The position numbers and the translations under genes were made by a program. 64,000 nucleotides of DNA from Lolium rigidum (lineage: Eukaryota > Streptophyta > Magnoliopsida > Poales > Poaceae): positions 36,574,256 to 36,638,255 of the forward strand of contig NC_061508.1 of assembly GCF_022539505.1 (NCBI RefSeq), written 5' to 3'. Below the pieces are notes generated by a model, which saw only the letters and a list, made by a program, of their open reading frames with translations, was not told where the DNA came from and did not search any database. Positions 12,003 through 23,990 of this stretch are shown in pieces. Each line of letters starts with the position of its first letter. Position 1 is the first letter of the stretch.

Positions 12003-12882
12003 AGAAGTCGCTTTTGCAACCAAAGTCGGTGATTTGCAACTCCGGGCTCAACACTAGTACGTCCCTGTAGCCGCCGCCTCTTGAGAAAAGTCCTAGCCGC
12101 CCCTACTCAGCCTCTTCCATAGATCGGTTCCCCCTCCTCCGGTCGGCTTCGCCGGCGTCGGGAGGAGTGGGGAACCCGATCTATGAGTGGAGTTTTCAAT
12201 AAAAGTAGTCTTTTCGGTAGTCTATGTTAGGTTTTTGGTCGCCGTTTTCTTGTTGGTTTCCCGCAATGGAGATGGCATCGTACGCAATAAGTGATCTTCG
12301 GCCTTTCGTTCGACGACGAGATCTCCTTCCCGACGTCAATGGTGGTGCTTTGAAAGATTACAATTATCTAGGTATGGGTGTTCAGATCTTACTTCGCCAG
12401 ATCGATCTTGGATCTTTTCTCATGGTTGCCGCGAGGAGGATTATCCTCGCAGTTCTTGTCCCGGTTGCTACGTCCTCGATAATGGTGATTCGTATGCTCG
12501 GCTCTCCATCAACTTTGACAAGGCAGATCGGTTTTTATTCCCTGACATACTGGTGTTGGTACTCTTGCCGATGTTGATTGACTACTTTAATGGTTGCGCG
12601 CGTGCACGCAGCCTTGGCATTGCGGCTCAAATTAAAATTATGGGAGAACCTTCGTTGGTATTTACGGGTCTATGGTTTGTTATCTATCTTTGGCTGCCTT
12701 CGAGAAAAGTACAAGATTATGTCTTGGAAGAAAAAAGAGTTTGAAGACCTCGAAGATTTGCTAGTATCTTTTAGACTTTATTTTGTAATCGTTGGAGATA
12801 GCTCGTGTATCTCTACCATGTACTATTTGTTATTATGAATATATGTGGTATTGATTGTCAAAAAAAAGAAGTCGCTTTTGCA
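12003..12882 (+). mobile_element. Non-autonomous LINE/SINE-like retroposon with 16-bp target duplication
   Basis: The direct repeat AGAAGTCGCTTTTGCA occurs at 12003-12018 and 12867-12882. The 848-bp body (12019-12866) ends in an A tract at 12860-12867, as expected for a target-primed insertion in plus orientation. The 5' part is GC-rich and leader-like. The last 100 bp (GGAGATAGCTCGTGTATCTC onward) resemble 3' ends of Triticeae LINEs as I remember them. Small ORFs at 12224-12577 and 12553-12744 have no endonuclease or reverse transcriptase motif, so the body is non-coding and mobilised in trans. Confidence 0.8.
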
Positions 12883-13257
12883 GCTGGTGACGTGTAAGTT
12901 TACCCAGATTTTTTTTTTCAGAAACCTAGCAGACACTCGTAAGTACGTAAATACGTACATACACTTAGAGGATCTCTAACAGAGTTGTATAAGCGAGAAC
13001 TGAAAATCCAGAGTTCAGTTCACCGAATTCGTGTTTACGGATCGGAAAATCGATGGCGCAGAACATAATTCGTAAACCAAAACTGTAAAATCGCTGGCGC
13101 GGAACAGAGCAAGTAAACCAAAACTGTAAGGTTTCGAACCCGTAAAGGTAGAGTTTATCAAAGAATTTGCATATGATCAAATAAATGACACAATCAAATG
13201 CAAAAGCTCAAGCATAGTTCATAGTGCAGACATCAAATGACACAATCATAGCAAATA

Positions 13258-13339
13258 CTCCATCCGTTCTTTTTTAATTGACTCAAATTTAGTACAAAGT
13301 TGTATTAAATCTGAGTCAATTAAAAGAGACCGGAGGGAA
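13258..13339. mobile_element. Stowaway MITE, 82 bp
   Basis: TA at 13256-13257 and 13340-13341 flanks long inverted repeats: left CTCCATCCGTTCTTTTTTAA, right read inward TTCCCTCCGGTCTCTTTTAA. The arms pair over about 35 bp, leaving almost no loop. It lies just outside the 3' end of the Harbinger ORF1. Confidence 0.85.
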
Positions 13340-13375
13340 TAGTTCATAGTTCACCATCTCCTCTCACCGCCGGCA

Positions 13376-13404
13376 TCAAACAGAGGTTGGACCGCCGTGA
13401 CCAT
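13376..13404 (-). pseudogene. Separated 3' end of Harbinger ORF1
   Basis: Read on the minus strand and in frame with the ORF ending at 25583, this piece supplies the residues HGGPTSV and a TGA stop at 13376-13378. It is separated from the rest of the ORF by the 12.2-kb Gypsy array, whose ACCAT duplication lies exactly at the junction (13400-13404 and 25583-25587). The frame match is direct evidence that the array landed in the last codons of the ORF. Confidence 0.8.
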
Positions 13405-14999
13405 TGATACGTCTCCGACGTATCGATAATTTCTTATGTTTCATGCCACATTATTGATGATATCTACATGTTTTATGCATACTTTATGTCATATTTATGC
13501 ATTTTCCGGCACTAACCTATTAACGAGATGCCGAAGAGCCAGTTGATGTTTTCTGCTGTTTTTGGTTTCAGAAATCCAAGTAAGGAAATATTCTCGGAAT
13601 TGGACGAAATCAACGCCCAGGGGCCTATTTTCCACGAAGCTTCCAGAAGTCCGAGGGAGAGACGAAGTGGGGCCACGAGGTGGCGACACACCAGGGCGGC
13701 GCGGCCCAAGCCCTGGCCGCGCCGGCCTGTTGTATGGGCCCCTCGCGTCGCCTCTTGACCTGCCCTTCCGCCTACATATAGTCTTCGTCGCGAAACCCCC
13801 AGTACTGAGAGCCACGATACGGAAAACCTTCCAGAGACGCCGCCGCCGTCAATCCCATCTCGGGGGATTCAGGAGAACACCTCCGGCACCCTGCCGGAGA
13901 GGGGAATCATCTCCCGGAGGACTCTTCACCGCCATGGTCGCCTCCGGAGTGATGAGTGAGTAGTTCACCCCTGGACTATGGGTCCATAGCAGTAGCTAGA
14001 TGGTCGTCTTCTCCTCATGTGCTTCATTGTCGGATCTTGTGAGCTGCCTAACATGATCAAGATCATCTATCTGTAATGCTATATGTTATGTTTGTTGGGA
14101 TCCGATGGATAGAGAATACTATGTTATGTTGATTATCAATCTATTATCTATGTGTTGTTTATGATCTTGCATGCTCTCCGTTATTAGTAGAGGCTCTGGC
14201 CAAGTTTTTGCTCTTAACTCCAAGAGGGAGTATTTATGCTCGATAGTGGGTTCATGCCTCCATTAAATGCGGGACGAGTGACAGAAAGTTCTAAGGTTGT
14301 GGATGTGATGTTGCCACTAGGGATAAAACATTGATGCTATGTCCGAGGATGTAGTTATTGATTACATTACGCACCATACTTAATGCAATTGTCTGTTGTT
14401 TGCAATTTAATACTGGAAGGGGTTCGGATGATAACTCGAAGGTGGACTTTTTAGGCATAGATGCATGCTTGGATAGCGGTCTATGTACTTTGTCGTAATG
14501 CCCAATTAAATCTCACTATACTCATCATATCATGTATGTGCATGGTCATGCCCTCTCTATTTGTCAATTGCCCAACTGTAATTTGTTCACCCAACATGCT
14601 ATTTATCTTATGGGAGAGACACCTCTAGTGAACTGTGGACCCCGGTCCATTCTTTTACATCGAATACAATCTACTGCAATACTTGTTCTACTGTTTTCTC
14701 GCAAACAATCATCATCCACACCTGTACATCTAATCCTTTGTTACGGCAAGCCGGTGAGATTGACAACCTCACCGTTTCGTTGGGGCAAAGTACTTTGGTT
14801 GTGTTGTGCGGGTTCCACGTTGGCGCCGGAATCCCTGGTGTTGCGCCGCACTACATCCCGCCGCCATCAACCTTCGACGTGCTTCTTGAATCCTACTGGT
14901 TCGATTAAACCTTGGTTTCTTGCGAGGGAAACTTGCTCGTTGTACGCATCACACCTTCCACTTGGGGTTCCCAACGGGCGTGTGCTTTACGCGTCATCA
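13405..14999 (+). repeat. LTR 1 of Gypsy array
   Basis: Begins with canonical TGATACGTCTCC and ends GCGTCATCA, 1595 bp. The GC-rich block at 13640-13780 and a TATA-like CCTACATATAGTC at about 13770 probably mark promoter and transcription start. Distal LTR sequence is repeated almost verbatim in LTR 2 and LTR 3 and, inverted, at 58032-59622. Confidence 0.9.
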
Positions 15000-17900
15000 A
15001 GCTAAATTTCCGGCGCCGTTGCCGGGAGATCAAGACACGCTGCAAGGGGAGTCTCCACAATCCAATCTCTTTACTTTGTTTTTGTCTTGCTTTATTTTAT
15101 TTACTACTTTGTTTGCTGCATTATATCAAAACACAAAAAATTAGTTGCTAGCTTTACTTTATTTACCGTCTTGCACTTTATAACAAAAACACAAAAAATT
15201 TAGTTACTTGCATTTTAGTTTTGTTACCATGTCTAGCTCTGCACTTCGTTACTTCTTCACTCGAGGAATTAGTCTTCACTTTTAAACAAGGGGATGAGGA
15301 GAGTTTTAAAGATGCTTGGTCCAGAATTTTTACTTCTTATCGTAAAGCTGAACCTCAAATGACTCTAAGTTTGCTCCTTAGTAATTTTTATTTTGGTCTT
15401 ATGATTCGCTATAGATATGCCTTGGATGTCTGTAGTGGGAGGAGATTTCCTTCATTGCAATGGGGATAAAGCTTTTAACGCCATAAAGAAGTTGGTTGCA
15501 TCACATGATTCAGCTAATAACTTTGATTCAGCCCTTATTAGCATTTATAATAGATTAAACACTCTTGAGACAAGTGCATCTCGTTTGAATGAAAATTATA
15601 GATATGTTCGTAACCGTCTTGATCAAGTTTTAGTGAACTCCGAACCTTCATTATGGGATCCTACTATTAAAATTGTTATCGGTGACCAAACTCTTCATGC
15701 CAATTGTGATATTATGTCCCAATTTTGCCTAATGCCTAAGAGTATTCATGAATCTTTGAAACTTTGGGGATTCGTTGAAGGGGGAGAAGGAATAACTCTT
15801 ATGATAACTCTGTTATAATTCCTAAAGGAATAGCTGCGGGTGTGCATACAACCGTTCTTGGGAGAACAATATCCATCGCTTATCTTGTTATTGAATGTGC
15901 AGGAACAGGACAAATCACACTCGGAAGATCCCTGCTGAAACTATTGGGAGCAGTCATAGATATGGGAGAAGGCACCCTAAAATTCACCTCTACACCCGGG
16001 GGTAGACATATATTCCCTAAATCAAAGAGTAAGAAAAAGAACAAGAAAGGTAAGGGTAAAGCCCAAGGTAATGTTGATACTGCATCTCTTGATAATACTT
16101 GATACACACTTTCTGCGCCTAGCTGAAAGACGTTAAAGAAAAGCGCTTATGGGAGACAACCCATGATTTTACTACAGTACTTTTATTTTATATTTGAGTC
16201 TTGGAAGTTGTTCACTACTGTAGCAACCTCTCCTTATCTTAGTTTTGTGCATTGTTGTGCCAAGTAAAGTCTTTGATAGTAAGGTTCATACTAGATTTGG
16301 ATTACTGCGCAGAAACAGATTTCTTTGCTGTCACGAATTTCGACCTGCCTCTCTGTAGGTAACTCAGAAAATTATTCCAATTTACGTGAGTGATCCTCAG
16401 ATATGTACGCAACTTTCATTCAATTTGAGCATTTTTATTTGAGCTAGTCTGGTGCCTCAATAAAATCCGTCTTTACGGACTGTTCTGTTTTGACAGATTC
16501 TGCCTTTTATTTCGCATTGCCTCTTTTGCTATGATGGATGAATTTCTTTGTTTCATTAATGTCCAGTAGCTTTGTGCAATGTCCAGAAGTGTTAAGAATG
16601 ATTGTATCACCTCTGAACATGTGAATTTTTATTATGCACTAACCCTCTAATGAGTTGTTTCGAGTTTGGTGTGGAGGAAGTTTTCAAGGATCAAGAGAGG
16701 AGGATGATACAATATGATCAAAGAGAGTGAAAGCTCTAAGCTTGGGGATGCCCCGGTGGTTCACCCCTGCATATTTTAAGAAGACTCAAGCGTCTAAGCT
16801 TGGGGATGCCCAAGGCATCCCCTTCTTCATCGATAACATTATCAGGTTCCTCCCTTGAAACTATATTTTTATTCCATCACATCTTATGTGCTTTGCTTGG
16901 AGCGTCGGTTTATTTTTGTTTTTGTTTTGTTTGAATAAAATGGATCCTAGCATTCATTGTGTGGGAGAGAGACACGCTCCGCCGTTGCATATGGACAAAT
17001 ATGTCCTTAGGTTTTACTCATAGTATTCATGGCGAAGGTTGAATCTTCTTCGTTAAATTGTTATATGGTTGGAATCGGGAAATGCTACATGTAGTAATTC
17101 TAAAATGTCTTGAATAATTTGATACTTGGCAATTGTTGTGCTCATGTTTAAGCTCTTGCATCATATACTTTGCACCCATTAATGAAGAAATACAAAGAGC
17201 TTGCTAAAATTTGGTTTGCATATTTGGTCTCTCTAAAGTCTAGATAATTTCTAGTATTGAGTTTGAACAACATGGAAGATGGTGTAGAGTCTTATAATGT
17301 TTACAATATGTCTTTTATGTGAGTTTTGCTGCACCGGTTCATCCTTGTGTTTGTTTCAAATAACCTTGCTAGCCTAAACCTTGTATCGAGAGGGAATACT
17401 TCTCATGCATCCAAAATCCTTGAGCCAACCACTATGCCATTTGTGTCCACCATACCTACCTACTACATGGTATTTCTCCGCCATTCCAAAGTAAATTGTT
17501 TGAGTGCTACCTTTAAAATTTCCATTCTTTACCTTTACAATATATAGCTCATGGGACAAATAGCTTAAAAACTATTGTGGTATTGAATATGTACTTATGC
17601 ACTTTATCTCTTATTAAGTTGCTTGTTGTGCGATAACCATGTTCCTGGGGAGGCCATCAACTACTCTTTGTTGAATATTATGTGAGTTGCTATGCATGTT
17701 CGTCTTGTCTGAAGTAAGGGAGATTTACCACTCATTTAATGGTTAGAGCATGCATAATGTTAGAGAAGAACATTGGACCGCTAACAAAAGCCATGAATCA
17801 TGGTGGAAGTTTCAGTTTTGGACATATATCCTCAATCTCATATGAGAACATTAATTGTTGCTACATGGTTATGCATTAAAGAGGAGTCCATTATCTGTTG

Positions 17901-18697
17901 TCTATGTTGTCCCGGTATGGATGTCTAAGTTGAGAATAATCAAAAGCGAGAAATCCAATGCGAACTTTCTCCTTAGACCGTTGTACAGGCGGCATAGAGG
18001 TACCCCTTTGTGACACTTGGTTAAAACATGTGTATTGCGATGACAATCCCGGTAATCCAAGCTAATTAGGACAAGGTGCGGGTACTATTAGTATACTATG
18101 CATGAGGCTTGCAACTTGTAAGATATAATTTACATGACACATATGCTTTATTACTACCGTTAACAAAATTGTTTCTTGTTTTCAAAACCAAAGCTCTAGC
18201 ACAAATATAGCAATCAATGCTTCCCTCTGCGAAGGGCCTTTCTTTTACTTTTATGTTGAGTCAGTTCACCTATCTCTCTCCACCTCAAGAAGCAAACACT
18301 TGTGTGAACTGTGCATTGATTCCTACATACTTGCATATTGCACTTGTTATATTACTTTACATTGACAATATCCATGAGATATACATGTTATAAGTTGAAA
18401 GCAACCGCTGAAACTTAATCTTCCTTTGTGTTGCTTCAATACCTTTACATTGATTTATTGCTTTATGTGTTAACTCTTATGCAAGACTTATTGATGCTTG
18501 TCTTGAAAGTACTATTCATGAAAAGTCTTTGCTTTATGATTCATTTGTTTACTCATGTCATTACCATTGTTTTGATCGCTGCATTCATTACATATGCTTA
18601 CAATAGTATGATCAAGGTTATGATGGCATGTCACCCCAGAAATTATCTTTGTTATCGTTCACCTGCTCGGGACGAGCAGGAACTAAGCTTGGGGATG
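15000..18697 (+). repeat. Internal region 1 of Gypsy array
   Basis: Primer site at about 15010-15027 (CCGGCGCCGTTGCCGGGA; first base changed from T). Broken gag-like ORF at about 15230-15818, protease-like remnant 15842-16102, then about 2.6 kb of non-coding sequence. It ends with a hairpin at 18662-18680 and the polypurine tract at about 18681-18697. Nearly identical in length to internal region 2 (3698 against 3700 bp). Confidence 0.85.
15229..16102 (+). pseudogene. gag/protease remnant, copy 1
   Basis: Conceptual reading starts at ATG 15229 (MSSSAL), but a frame change within the first 15 codons breaks the domain. Downstream frames give DEESFKDAWSRIFTSY and LLLSNFYFGLMIRYRYALD, the retrotransposon gag (capsid-like) signature, followed by FNAIKKLVASHDS. 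A second segment (15842-16102) reads LGRSLLKLLGAVIDMGEGTLKF, resembling the C-terminal half of a retroviral-type aspartyl protease, then a Lys-rich tail ending ASLDNT. Several frameshifts separate these pieces. No active-site DTG/DSG triad is visible, so protease activity is not expected. Confidence 0.7.
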
Positions 18698-20290
18698 CGA
18701 TACGTCTCCGAAGTACCGATAATTTCTTATGTTCCATGCCACATTATTGATGTATCTACATATTTTATGCATACTTTATGTCATATTTATGCATTTTCCG
18801 GCACTAACCTATTAACGAGATGCGGAAGAGCCGCTGTCTGTTTTCTGCTGTTTTTGGTTTCAGTAAATCCTAGTAAGGAAATATTCTCGGAATTGGACGA
18901 AATCAACGCCCGTGGGCCTATTTTTCCACGAAGCTTCCGAAGTCCGAGGGAGAGACGAAGTGGGGCCACGAGGTGGCGACACACCGGGCGGCGCGGCCCA
19001 AGCCCCGGCCGCGCCGGCCTCGTTGTGTGGGCCCCTCGCGTCGCCTCTTGACCTGCCCTTCCGCCTACATATAGTCTTCGTCGCGAAACCCCCGCACCGA
19101 GAGCCACGATACGGAAAATCTTCCGGAGACGCCGCCTCCGCCAATCCCATCTCGGGGGATTCAGGAGATCGCCTCCGGCACCCTGCCGGAGAGGGGAATC
19201 ATCTCCCGGAGGACTCTTCACCGCCATGGTCGCCTCCGGAGTGATGAGTGAGTAGTTCACCCCTCGACTATGGGTCCATAGCGGTAGCTAGATGGTCGTC
19301 TTCTCCTCATGTGCTTCATTGTCGGATCTTGTGAGCTGCCTAACATGATCAAGATCATCTATCTGTAATGCTATATGTTGTGTTTGTTGGGATCAGATGG
19401 ATAGAGAATACTATGTTATGTTGATTATCAATCTATTATCTATGTGTTGTTTATGATCTTGCATGCTCTCCGTTATTAGTAGAGGCTCTAGCCAAGTTTT
19501 TGCTCTTAACTCCAAGAGGGAGTATTTATGCTCGATAGTGGGTTCATGCCTCCATTAAATCCGGGACGATGAACAGAAAGTTCTAAGGTTGTGGATGTGC
19601 TGTTGCCACTAGGGATAAAACATTGATGCTATGTCCGAGGATGTAGTTATTGATTACATTACGCACCATACTTAATGCAATTGTCTGTTGTTTGCAATTT
19701 AATACTGGAAGGGGTTCGGATGATAACCTGAAGGTGGACTTTTTAGGCATAGATGCATGCTGGATAGCGGTTTATGTACTTTGTCGTAATGCCCAATTAA
19801 ATCTCACTATACTCATCATATCATGTATGTGCATGGTCATGCCCTCTCTATTTGTCAATTGCCCAACTGTAATTTGTTCACCCAACATGCTATTTATCTT
19901 ATGGGAGAGACACCTCTAGTGAACTCGTGGACCCCGGTCCATTCTTTTACATCGAATACAATCTATCGCAATACTTGTTCTACTGTTTTCTCGCAAACAA
20001 TCATCATCCACACTATACATCTAATCCTTTGTTACAGCAAGCCGGTGAGATTGACAACCTCACTGTTTCGTTGGGGCAAAGTACTTTGGTTGTGTTGTGC
20101 AGGTTCCACGTTGGCGCCGGAATCCCTGGTGTTGCGCCGCACTACATCCCGCCGCCATCAACCTTCGACGTGCTTCTTGACTCCTACTGGTTCGATTAAA
20201 CCTTGGTTTCTTACTGAGGAAACTTGCTCGCTGTACGCATCACACCTTCCACTTGGGGTTCCCAACGGGCGTGTGCTTTACGCGTCATCA
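18698..20290 (+). repeat. LTR 2 (shared middle LTR) of Gypsy array
   Basis: Begins CGATACGTCTCC rather than the canonical TGATACG and ends GCGTCATCA, 1593 bp. It serves both as 3' LTR of internal region 1 and as 5' LTR of internal region 2: a polypurine tract precedes it and a primer site (TGGCGCCGTTGTCGGGA, 20302-20318) follows it. Confidence 0.9.
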
Positions 20291-20520
20291 AGCTAAATTT
20301 CTGGCGCCGTTGTCGGGAGATCAAGACACGCTGCAAGGGGAGTCTCCACAATCCAATCTCTTTACTTTGTTTTTGTCTTGCTTTATTTTATTTACTACTT
20401 TGTTTGCTGCATTATATCAAAACACAAAAAAATTAGTTGCTAGCTTTACTTTATTTACCGTCTTGCACTTTATAACAAAAACACAAAAAATTTAGTTACT
20501 TGCATTTTAGTTTTGTTACC

Positions 20521-21394
20521 ATGTCTAGCTCTGCACCTGTTACTTCTTCACCTGAGGAATTAGTCTTCACTTTTAAACAAGGGGATGAGGAGAGTTTTAA
20601 AGATGCTTGGTCCAGAATTTTTACTTCTTATCGTAAACCTGAACCTCAAATGACTCTAAGTTTGCTCCTTAGTAATTTTTATTTTGGTCTTATGATTCGC
20701 TATAGATATGCCTTGGATGCTCGTAGTGGGAGGAGATTTCCTTCATTGCAATGGGGATCAAGCTTTTAACGCCATAAAGAAGTTGGTTGCATCACATGAT
20801 TCAGCTAATAACTTTGATTCAGACCCTTATTAGCATTTATAATAGATTAAACACTCTTGAGACAAGTGCATCTCGTTTGAATGAAAATTATAGATATGTT
20901 CGTAACCGTCTTGATCAAGTTTTAGTGAACTCCGAACCTTCATTATGGGATCCTACTATTAAAATTGTTATCGGTGACCAAACTCTTCATGCCAATTGTG
21001 ATATTATGTCTGAATTTTGCCTAATGCCTAAGAGTATTCATGAATCTTTAAAACTTTGGGGATTCGTTGAAGGGGGAGAAGGAATAACTCTTATGATAAC
21101 TCTGTTATAATTCCTAAAGGAATAGCTGCGGGTGTGCATACAACCGTTCTTGGGAGAACAATATCCATTGATTATCTTGTTATTGAATGTGCAGGAACAG
21201 GACAAATCACACTCGAAAGATCCCTGCTGAAACTATTGGGAGCAGTCATAGATATGGGAGAAGGCACCCTAAAATTCACCTCTACACCCGGGGGTGGACA
21301 TATATTCCCTAAATCAAAACGTAAGAAAAAGAACAAGAAAGGTAAGGGTAAAGCCCAAGGTAATGTTGATACTGCATCTCTTGATAATACTTGA
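20521..21394 (+). pseudogene. gag/protease remnant, copy 2
   Basis: ATG at 20521 opens MSSSAPVTSSPEELVFTF and continues through DEESFKDAWSRI and FYFGLMIRYRYALD, the gag (capsid-like) motif, before a frameshift near 20750. Further fragments read FNAIKKLVASHDS, NRLNTLETSASRLNENY and LGRTISIDYLVIECAGTG. The final frame (21134-21394) holds the protease-like segment and a Lys-rich tail ending ASLDNT. The 5' part is better preserved than in copy 1, while different indels break the middle. It could not yield a complete Gag. Confidence 0.7.
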
Positions 21395-22030
21395 TACACA
21401 CTTTCTGCGCCTAGCTGAAAGGCGTTAAAGAAAAGCGCTTATGGGAGACAACCCATGTTTTTACTACAGTATCTTTTATTTTATATTTGAGTCTTGGAAG
21501 TTGTTCACTACTGTAGCAACCTCTCCTTATCTTAGTTTTGTGCATTGTTGTGCCAAGTAAAGTCTTTGATAGTAAGGTTCATACTAGATTTGGATTACTG
21601 CGCAGAAACAGATTTCTTTGCTGTCACGAATTTCGACCTGCCTCTCTGTAGGTAACTCAGAAAATTATGCCAATTTACGTGAGTGATCCTCAGATATGTA
21701 CGCAACTTTCATTCAATTTGAGCATTTTCATTTGAGCAAGTCTGGTGCCTCAATAAAAACCGTCTTTACGGACTGTTCTGTTTTGACAGATTCTGCATTT
21801 TATTTCGCATTGCCTCTTTTGCTATGATGGATGAATTTCTTTGTTTTATTAATGTCCAGTAGCTTTGTGCAATGTCCAGAAGTGTTAAGAATGATTGTAT
21901 CACCTCTGAACATGTGAATTTTTATTATGCACTAACCCTCTAATGAGTTGTTTCGAGTTTGGTGTGGAGGAAGTTTTCAAGGATCAAGAGAGGAGGATGA
22001 TACAATATGATCAAGGAGAGGGAAAGCTCT

Positions 22031-22115
22031 AAGCTTGGGGATGCCCCGGTGGTTCACCCCTGCATATTTTAAGAAGACTCAAGCGTCTAAGCTTGGGGAT
22101 GCCCAAGGCATCCCC
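22031..22115 (+). repeat. Two internal copies of the polypurine-tract motif, second in a hairpin
   Basis: CTAAGCTTGGGGATGCC occurs at 22029-22045 and 22087-22103, matching the motif at the 3' polypurine tract (23975-23991). The second copy is followed at once by CAA and GGCATCCCC, giving a perfect 9-bp stem at 22095-22115. The same arrangement is in region 1 (16802-16822) and, with one pair fewer, inverted at 61512-61531. Confidence 0.85.
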
Positions 22116-23953
22116 TTCTTCATCGACAACATTATCGAGTTCCTCCCCGAAACTATATTTTTATTCCATCACATCTTATGTGCTTTGCTTGGAGCGTTGG
22201 TTTATTTTTGTTTTTGTTTTGTTTGAATAAAATGGATCCTAGCATTCATTGTGTGGGAGAGAGACACGCTCCGCTGTTGCATATGGACAAATATGTCCTT
22301 AGGCTTTACTCATAGTATTCATGGCGAAGGTTGAATTTTCTTCGTTAAATTGTTATATGGTTGGAATCGGGAAATGCTACATGTAGTAATTCTAAAATGT
22401 CTTGAATAATTTGATACTTGGCAATTTTTGTGCTCATGTTTAAGCTCTTGCATCATATACTTTGCACCCATTAATGAAGAAATACAAAGAGCTTGCTAAA
22501 ATTTGGTTTGCATATTTGGTCTCTCTAAAGTCTAGATAATTTCTAGTATTGAGTTTGAACAACAAGGAAGACGGTGTAGAGTCTTATAATGTTTACAATA
22601 TGTCTTTTATGTGAGTTTTGCTGCACCGGTTCATCCTTGTGTTTGTTTCAAATAACCTTGCTAGCCTAAACCTTGTATTGAGAGGGAATACTTCTCATGC
22701 ATCCAAAATCCTTGAGCCAACCACTATGCCATTTGTGTCCACCATACCTACCTACTACATGGTATTTCTCCGCCATTCCAAAGTAAATTGTTTGAGTGCT
22801 ACCTTTAAAATTTCCATTCTTTACCTTTACAATATATAGCTCATGGGACAAATAGCTTAAAAACTATTGTGGTATTGAATATGTACGTATGCACTTTATC
22901 TCTTATTAAGTTGCTTGTTGTGCGATAACCATGTTCCTGGGAACGCCATCAACTACTCTTTGTTGAATATCATGTGAGTTTCTATGCATGTTCGTCTTGT
23001 CTGAAGTAAGGGAGATTTACCACTCATTTAATGGTTAGAGCATGCATAATGTTAGAGAAGAACATTGGGCCGCTAACTAAAGCCATGAATCATGGTGGAA
23101 GTTTCAGTTTTGAACATATATCCTCAATCTCATATGAGAACATTAATTGTTGCTACATGGTTATGCATTAAAGAGGAGTCCATTATCTGTTGTCTATGTT
23201 GTCCCGGTATGGATGTCTAAGTTGAGAATAATCAAAAGCGAGAAATCCAATGCGAACTTTCTCCTTAGACCTTTGTACAGGCGGCATAGAGGTACCCCTT
23301 TGTGACACTTGGTTAAAACATGTGTATTGCGATGACAATCCCGGTAATCCAAGCTAATTTGGACAAGGTGCGGGCACTATTAGTATACTATGCATGAGGC
23401 TTGCAACTTGTAAGATATAATTTACATGACACATATGCTTTATTACTACCGTTGACAAAATTGTTTCTTGTTTTCAAAATCAAAGCTCTAGCACAAATAT
23501 AGCAATCAATGCTTCCCTCTGCGAAGGGTCTTTCTTTTACTTTTATGTTGAGTCAGTTCACCTATCTCTCTCCACCTCAAGAAGCAAACACTTGTGTGAA
23601 CTGTGCATTGATTCCTACATACTTGCATATTGCACTTGTTATATTACTTTACATTGACAATATCCATGAGATATACATGTTATAAGTTGAAAGCAACCGC
23701 TGAAACTTAATCTTCCTTTGTGTTGCTTCAATACCTTTACTTTGATTTATTGCTTTATGAGTTAACTCTTATGCAAGACTTATTGATGCTTGTCTTGAAA
23801 GTACTATTCATGAAAAGTCTTTGCTTTATGATTCATTTGTTTACTCATGTCATTACCATTGTTTTGATCGCTGCATTCATTACATATGCTTACAATAGTA
23901 TGATCAAGGTTATGATGGCATGTCACCCCGTAAATTATCTTTGTTATCGTTCA

Positions 23954-23972
23954 CCTGCTCGGGACGAGCAGG
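23954..23972 (+). other. Hairpin abutting the polypurine tract (copy 2)
   Basis: CCTGCTCG, loop GGA, CGAGCAGG: a perfect 8-bp stem ending right before AACTAAGCTTGGGGATG. An identical copy is at 18662-18680. The minus-strand element has the variant stem CCTACTCG/CGAGTAGG at 59642-59661. Confidence 0.85.
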
Positions 23973-23990
23973 AACTAAGCTTGGGGATGC

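Larger units (their letters stand above)
20291..23990 (+). repeat. Internal region 2 of Gypsy array
   Basis: Same order as internal region 1: primer site 20302-20318, gag-like ORF from 20521, protease-like ORF 21134-21394, long non-coding part, hairpin 23954-23972, polypurine tract 23973-23990. Differences from region 1 are scattered single substitutions and small indels. Confidence 0.85.

Noticed and set aside
13495..13963. ORFs of 106-157 aa repeated in each LTR (also 18787-19260 and 24081-24554)
   Set aside because: They recur only because the LTR recurs, they conflict between strands and frames, and they have no domain.
17374..17559. Small ORF conserved between internal regions (MSHELYIVKVKNGNF; also 22666-22851 and, inverted, 60646-60930)
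   Set aside because: Conservation follows from element homology; it is short, has no domain and lies antisense in the left array.
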